Shown: one piece after another, positions 21,829 to 24,523 of the stretch
Layout: the number at the start of each line of letters is the position of its first letter
How positions within the stretch are numbered: the stretch's first letter is position 1
The notes under the pieces: model-generated
Databases searched by the model: none
The model's input: only the letters and a program-made list of their open reading frames with translations
Told to the model about the DNA's origin: nothing
Origin: Methylococcaceae bacterium
GTDB lineage: Bacteria > Pseudomonadota > Gammaproteobacteria > Methylococcales > Methylomonadaceae
Direction: 5' to 3'
NCBI GenBank assembly: GCA_013140465.1
Contig: JABFST010000427.1
Span: 1-24,523, forward strand
Length of the DNA: 24,523 nt
Program-made: the position numbers and the translations under genes

Positions 21829-22572
21829 TCAACGATAATGGCGTTGGCGCAACACCTCATACAGCAACACCCCTGTTGCCACCGACACATTCAGGCTATC
21901 CACCTGCCCCAGCATTGGCACTGCCACCAGCATATCGCAATGGTCTTTAGTCAAACGCCGTAAACCCGTGCCTTCTGCGCCCATCACCAAGGCCATCGGC
22001 ACAGTAAAATCAGTTTTATAAAGCACATCGGCGGTTTCCCCTGCCGCACCGATAATCCACAAGCCTTCGTCCTTAAGCCAGCGCAAGGTGCGCGACAAAT
22101 TAGTCACTTGATATACAGGCACGGTCTCCGCCGCGCCGCTGGCGACTTTGCATACAGTAGGGGTAATGCCCGTGGCTTTGTCTTTGGTGATAATCACGCC
22201 ATGCACACGCGTGGCATCTGCCGTGCGCAAACATGCGCCTAAATTATGCGGGTCTTGGATATTGTCCAACACCAAAAACAGCGCGGGTTCGTTAAGGTTT
22301 TCCACGGCGGTTTTGAGTTCGTGTTCGGTTAATTCACCCGGCATTTCCACGGCAATCACGATGCCTTGATGGTTGCTGCCGTCCGCCAAACGATCTAGGC
22401 GTTTTTTATCGACTTTTTCGGGGGTAATGCCTAGTGCCAATAAGTCTTCGCTCAGTTGGTTAAGGCGTTTGTCTTGCCGCCCGCTGTCCAGCCACGCTTG
22501 TTGGATTTTGCCGGGGGAATAATCAAGGGCGGCTTGGACGGAGTGTAGGCCGTAGAGTTTGCTGAGTTTCAT
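21829..22572 (-). CDS. rlmB: 23S rRNA Gm2251 2'-O-methyltransferase RlmB
   Basis: RlmB (247 residues) methylates the ribose of G2251 in the peptidyl-transferase region of 23S rRNA. An N-terminal substrate-binding domain (about 5-90; LYGLHSVQAAL) precedes a SPOUT catalytic domain. All three motifs are present: NIQDPHNLGACLRTAD, VMGAEGTGLRRLT, and DSLNVSVATGVLLYE, whose knot binds S-adenosylmethionine. In E. coli rlmB follows rnr directly. Here a phage-defence gene lies between them, ending 34 bp upstream of the rlmB start. Confidence 0.96.
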   Translation of the reverse strand: MKLSKLYGLHSVQAALDYSPGKIQQAWLDSGRQDKRLNQLSEDLLALGITPEKVDKKRLDRLADGSNHQGIVIAVEMPGELTEHELKTAVENLNEPALFLVLDNIQDPHNLGACLRTADATRVHGVIITKDKATGITPTVCKVASGAAETVPVYQVTNLSRTLRWLKDEGLWIIGAAGETADVLYKTDFTVPMALVMGAEGTGLRRLTKDHCDMLVAVPMLGQVDSLNVSVATGVLLYEVLRQRHYR

Positions 22573-22606
22573 GAATTAATAAAAAGGTGCAATGGTGCTG
22601 TTTTAG

Positions 22607-24355
22607 TTAGATAAGATTTGCTAATTGCAGTGCCAACAAAGCAGGGTCACTAAACGTATCGCTCAGGCCAAGTGCTTCGATTAGATCAAATTGTGATTTG
22701 TAAGTTTTAAAATACCGTTCATGCGCGTAAGTTGCTTTACTAGATGCGAGGTTTATTTTTTGACGCTCAATTGAGTTAAGAATGGCGTCAAAAACCATAG
22801 CATAAGCACTTTCTAAGTGTTCCTTAGCAAACCCCGCTGATTTATCTCTAAGTTTATAAATACCATAAGCCATCAACTCATCCGCAAATAAAACAAAATC
22901 GGCTTGATCGTTTTGTGCTTGGCGTTGGGCGACAACAAACTCATAAATCCAAAACGCTTCCAGCAATTGCTGATACACAGGCGAATCTCTACCGCCATCA
23001 AACAAGCGGTTCAAGTCATTCTTAGGATTATTGGTGGCATCAAAAAGCTCTTCTAGCACTTTTGATTTTGCGCTTTTAGCTTTTACTGGTTGTTCATAAA
23101 ATGTGGCATACCAAAATTTAAGCACGGTTTCACTGTGTACGGCTTTTTGTAAGGTGATGCTCATTGGATCGTAAAAAGTTTCGCCACGTTTGCTTAAATA
23201 AGCAATACCCGCATTGGCAAACACTTCTTTGGCGTAATCGTTAAATCGGCGTGTGCTGATTTTATCGCGGAAATTAATAGGCGATTGCGTATTGGTGGCT
23301 TCGGTGATTTTATCGATGAGATCAGCATCCGTGGTTTCATAAAGCCTGACCACGACATAGACGCCTATCAAGGCATTTGGACTATCACGATAAATATCGT
23401 ATATAACGTGTGTGGTTTGTAAACCATTGACGATAACTGGATTGAGGACTTCCAATGGGTAAACCCCCGCCTGCATATCATTAGGCAACTTAAGCCGCTC
23501 GGCAATCAGGGTGATACCATTATTTAAAAACGGGAAGTATTCCGCATCATGGCTGAGCAAGGTATCACGAATATTTTTGTTGGTTTTGTTATATCGCAAA
23601 AAATCACGGACATTATCACTAAACAGGGCATCAATCCGCTTATTAACAACTTGCTCGTAATCTAATAACTGACAAAGCTCTAAAGCCGATAAGCGAAAAT
23701 TGACAGCTTTGACATTTTTAATGGAAAAAGAGATTAAGGCTTGCGGGTCGTTGCGAAAAGAAATATTAGATTTTTCGGCTTTAAAACTAAAGGCAACGGG
23801 TTTGCGTTTTTTTCTTTCCGCCACCAAATTATCAATTTGTTGGTATAAATCGTTGCTGTCAAAAATAAGCAGGTTTTCCGTGTTATTGGCATGACGGTTT
23901 AACAGTGCTTCGTTTTGCTTAGTTTTGTCGCCTTTAAAAATAAAATATAAACGGACATTAATGACCCGGCCTGATTGGGTCCATTGTTGATAAGTATCAA
24001 AAACCGAACGTACTTTTTTGTTGAGCGGCAACGCGAGGGTGTTGCCATCGACGAATAAGTTACGGTAGTCGCTAATAAATTTGCTGAGTTCATTATCACC
24101 TACCGTAGGTGCGGACTTAACCTGAAAGACATGCAAAGTATTGTCGCCGTCATCTTCTTCCAGATAAAGCCCGTCAAAACCGCCATCATGGCTGCCACTA
24201 CGGTTTTCAAGCGTGGACACCCCATCGTACACTTCATCAAAACTTAAATCTAAAATAGCGGCTATAGCCAAGATTTCAAAGGCCAGCGGCTTAGGCAAAC
24301 TGAATTTTTCGGCGATTCTGTCGATATAACCGCTAAAAAAAAGTTCTTTGTTCAT
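22607..24355 (-). CDS. AIPR-family abortive-infection phage-resistance protein
   Basis: This 582-residue protein carries the AIPR domain (abortive infection phage resistance, Pfam PF10592) at about 245-405, recognised by NVRDFLRYN, FPFLNNGITLIAE and NPVIVNGLQTTHVIYD. The N-terminal part has a restriction-nuclease-like signature: D61 in GGFDG, then Q78-V-K80 in VFQVKS, a PD-(D/E)XK pattern of the Mrr type. Nuclease activity is an inference. The ATG overlaps the rnr stop by one base (TAATG), so it is translationally coupled to RNase R, and rlmB follows after 34 bp. The gene is more AT-rich than its neighbours, which suggests it was inserted into a housekeeping operon. AIPR proteins have been linked to phage defence; the mechanism is not known. 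Confidence 0.9.
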   Translation of the reverse strand: MNKELFFSGYIDRIAEKFSLPKPLAFEILAIAAILDLSFDEVYDGVSTLENRSGSHDGGFDGLYLEEDDGDNTLHVFQVKSAPTVGDNELSKFISDYRNLFVDGNTLALPLNKKVRSVFDTYQQWTQSGRVINVRLYFIFKGDKTKQNEALLNRHANNTENLLIFDSNDLYQQIDNLVAERKKRKPVAFSFKAEKSNISFRNDPQALISFSIKNVKAVNFRLSALELCQLLDYEQVVNKRIDALFSDNVRDFLRYNKTNKNIRDTLLSHDAEYFPFLNNGITLIAERLKLPNDMQAGVYPLEVLNPVIVNGLQTTHVIYDIYRDSPNALIGVYVVVRLYETTDADLIDKITEATNTQSPINFRDKISTRRFNDYAKEVFANAGIAYLSKRGETFYDPMSITLQKAVHSETVLKFWYATFYEQPVKAKSAKSKVLEELFDATNNPKNDLNRLFDGGRDSPVYQQLLEAFWIYEFVVAQRQAQNDQADFVLFADELMAYGIYKLRDKSAGFAKEHLESAYAMVFDAILNSIERQKINLASSKATYAHERYFKTYKSQFDLIEALGLSDTFSDPALLALQLANLI

Positions 24356-24523
24356 TATTTCTTACGCCGCTTCTTCTTAACCTTACCGCTACCATCCGCT
24401 GTTTTCGCCGAACCCTGTTTTTGCAGCAACTCAAAATCGATTTTCTTTTCGTCCAAATCCACGCGGGCAACGCGTATTTTTACGCGGTCGCCTAAACGGA
24501 AATTAACGCCAGTGCGTTCACCT
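24355..24523 (-). CDS. rnr: RNase R, C-terminal end (partial)
   Basis: Only the last 55 codons lie in the window; the 5' part runs off the right edge. The translation GERTGVNFRLGDRVKIRVAR followed by VDLDEKKIDFEL is the end of the S1 RNA-binding domain of RNase R, and the basic tail KKKRRKK is typical of the enzyme. RNase R is a 3'-5' exoribonuclease that unwinds and degrades structured RNA. The stop TAA (24357-24355) shares its last A with the start of the AIPR gene. Confidence 0.92.
   Translation of the reverse strand, partial: GERTGVNFRLGDRVKIRVARVDLDEKKIDFELLQKQGSAKTADGSGKVKKKRRKK

Overview
The window looks like chromosomal DNA of a gammaproteobacterium that makes exopolysaccharide through an exosortase/PEP-CTERM system, most likely a methanotroph-type member of the Methylococcales. 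That assignment is inferred from gene content: a PrsK-type kinase, a PEP-CTERM-associated acyltransferase, a PEP-CTERM protein, RecC, PhoB/PhoR, and RNase R near RlmB. No rRNA, tRNA, CRISPR array or intact transposase gene was seen.

Region 1 (about 1-4100) is AT-rich and accessory. Five small unrelated genes all lie on the minus strand: a zinc-finger membrane protein, an unknown 100-residue protein, a PIN-like protein, a zinc-ribbon protein and a PEP-CTERM protein. Between them are two families of short palindromic repeats that share a GGGGTCAGA core, two identical 103-bp inverted-repeat units, and three copies (one partial) of a 70-140-bp leader repeat that lies upstream of three of the genes. 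A 219-bp deletion derivative of an IS4-like element, still carrying the end of its transposase gene, sits inside one repeat. A possible half attC site and flanking core-like octamers around the PIN gene suggest a decayed cassette array, but this is not proven. The PEP-CTERM protein has lost the end of its sorting signal to repeat DNA.

Region 2 (about 4100-9710) starts with repeat-rich DNA, including four tandem 33-bp units. It then holds a two-gene signalling unit: a transporter-like membrane domain fused to a hybrid histidine kinase, overlapping a LuxR-type response regulator. The kinase has good protein-like coding upstream of its first usable start codon. The next intergenic region holds palindromic repeats, one of them split by a 113-bp miniature element.

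Region 3 (9709-14537) contains cobQ (adenosylcobalamin synthesis), a PEP-CTERM-associated acyltransferase and prsK. The usual partner prsR is not next to prsK.

Region 4 (14859-21798) has recC without recB or recD, convergent with a phoB-phoR operon whose last stop codon shares a TTAA with the recC stop. A stand-alone radical SAM/SPASM gene and bioD follow.

Region 5 (21829-24523) is a minus-strand operon: rnr (3' end only), an AIPR-family phage-defence gene, then rlmB. The defence gene overlaps the rnr stop as TAATG and lies between two housekeeping genes that are neighbours in E. coli.
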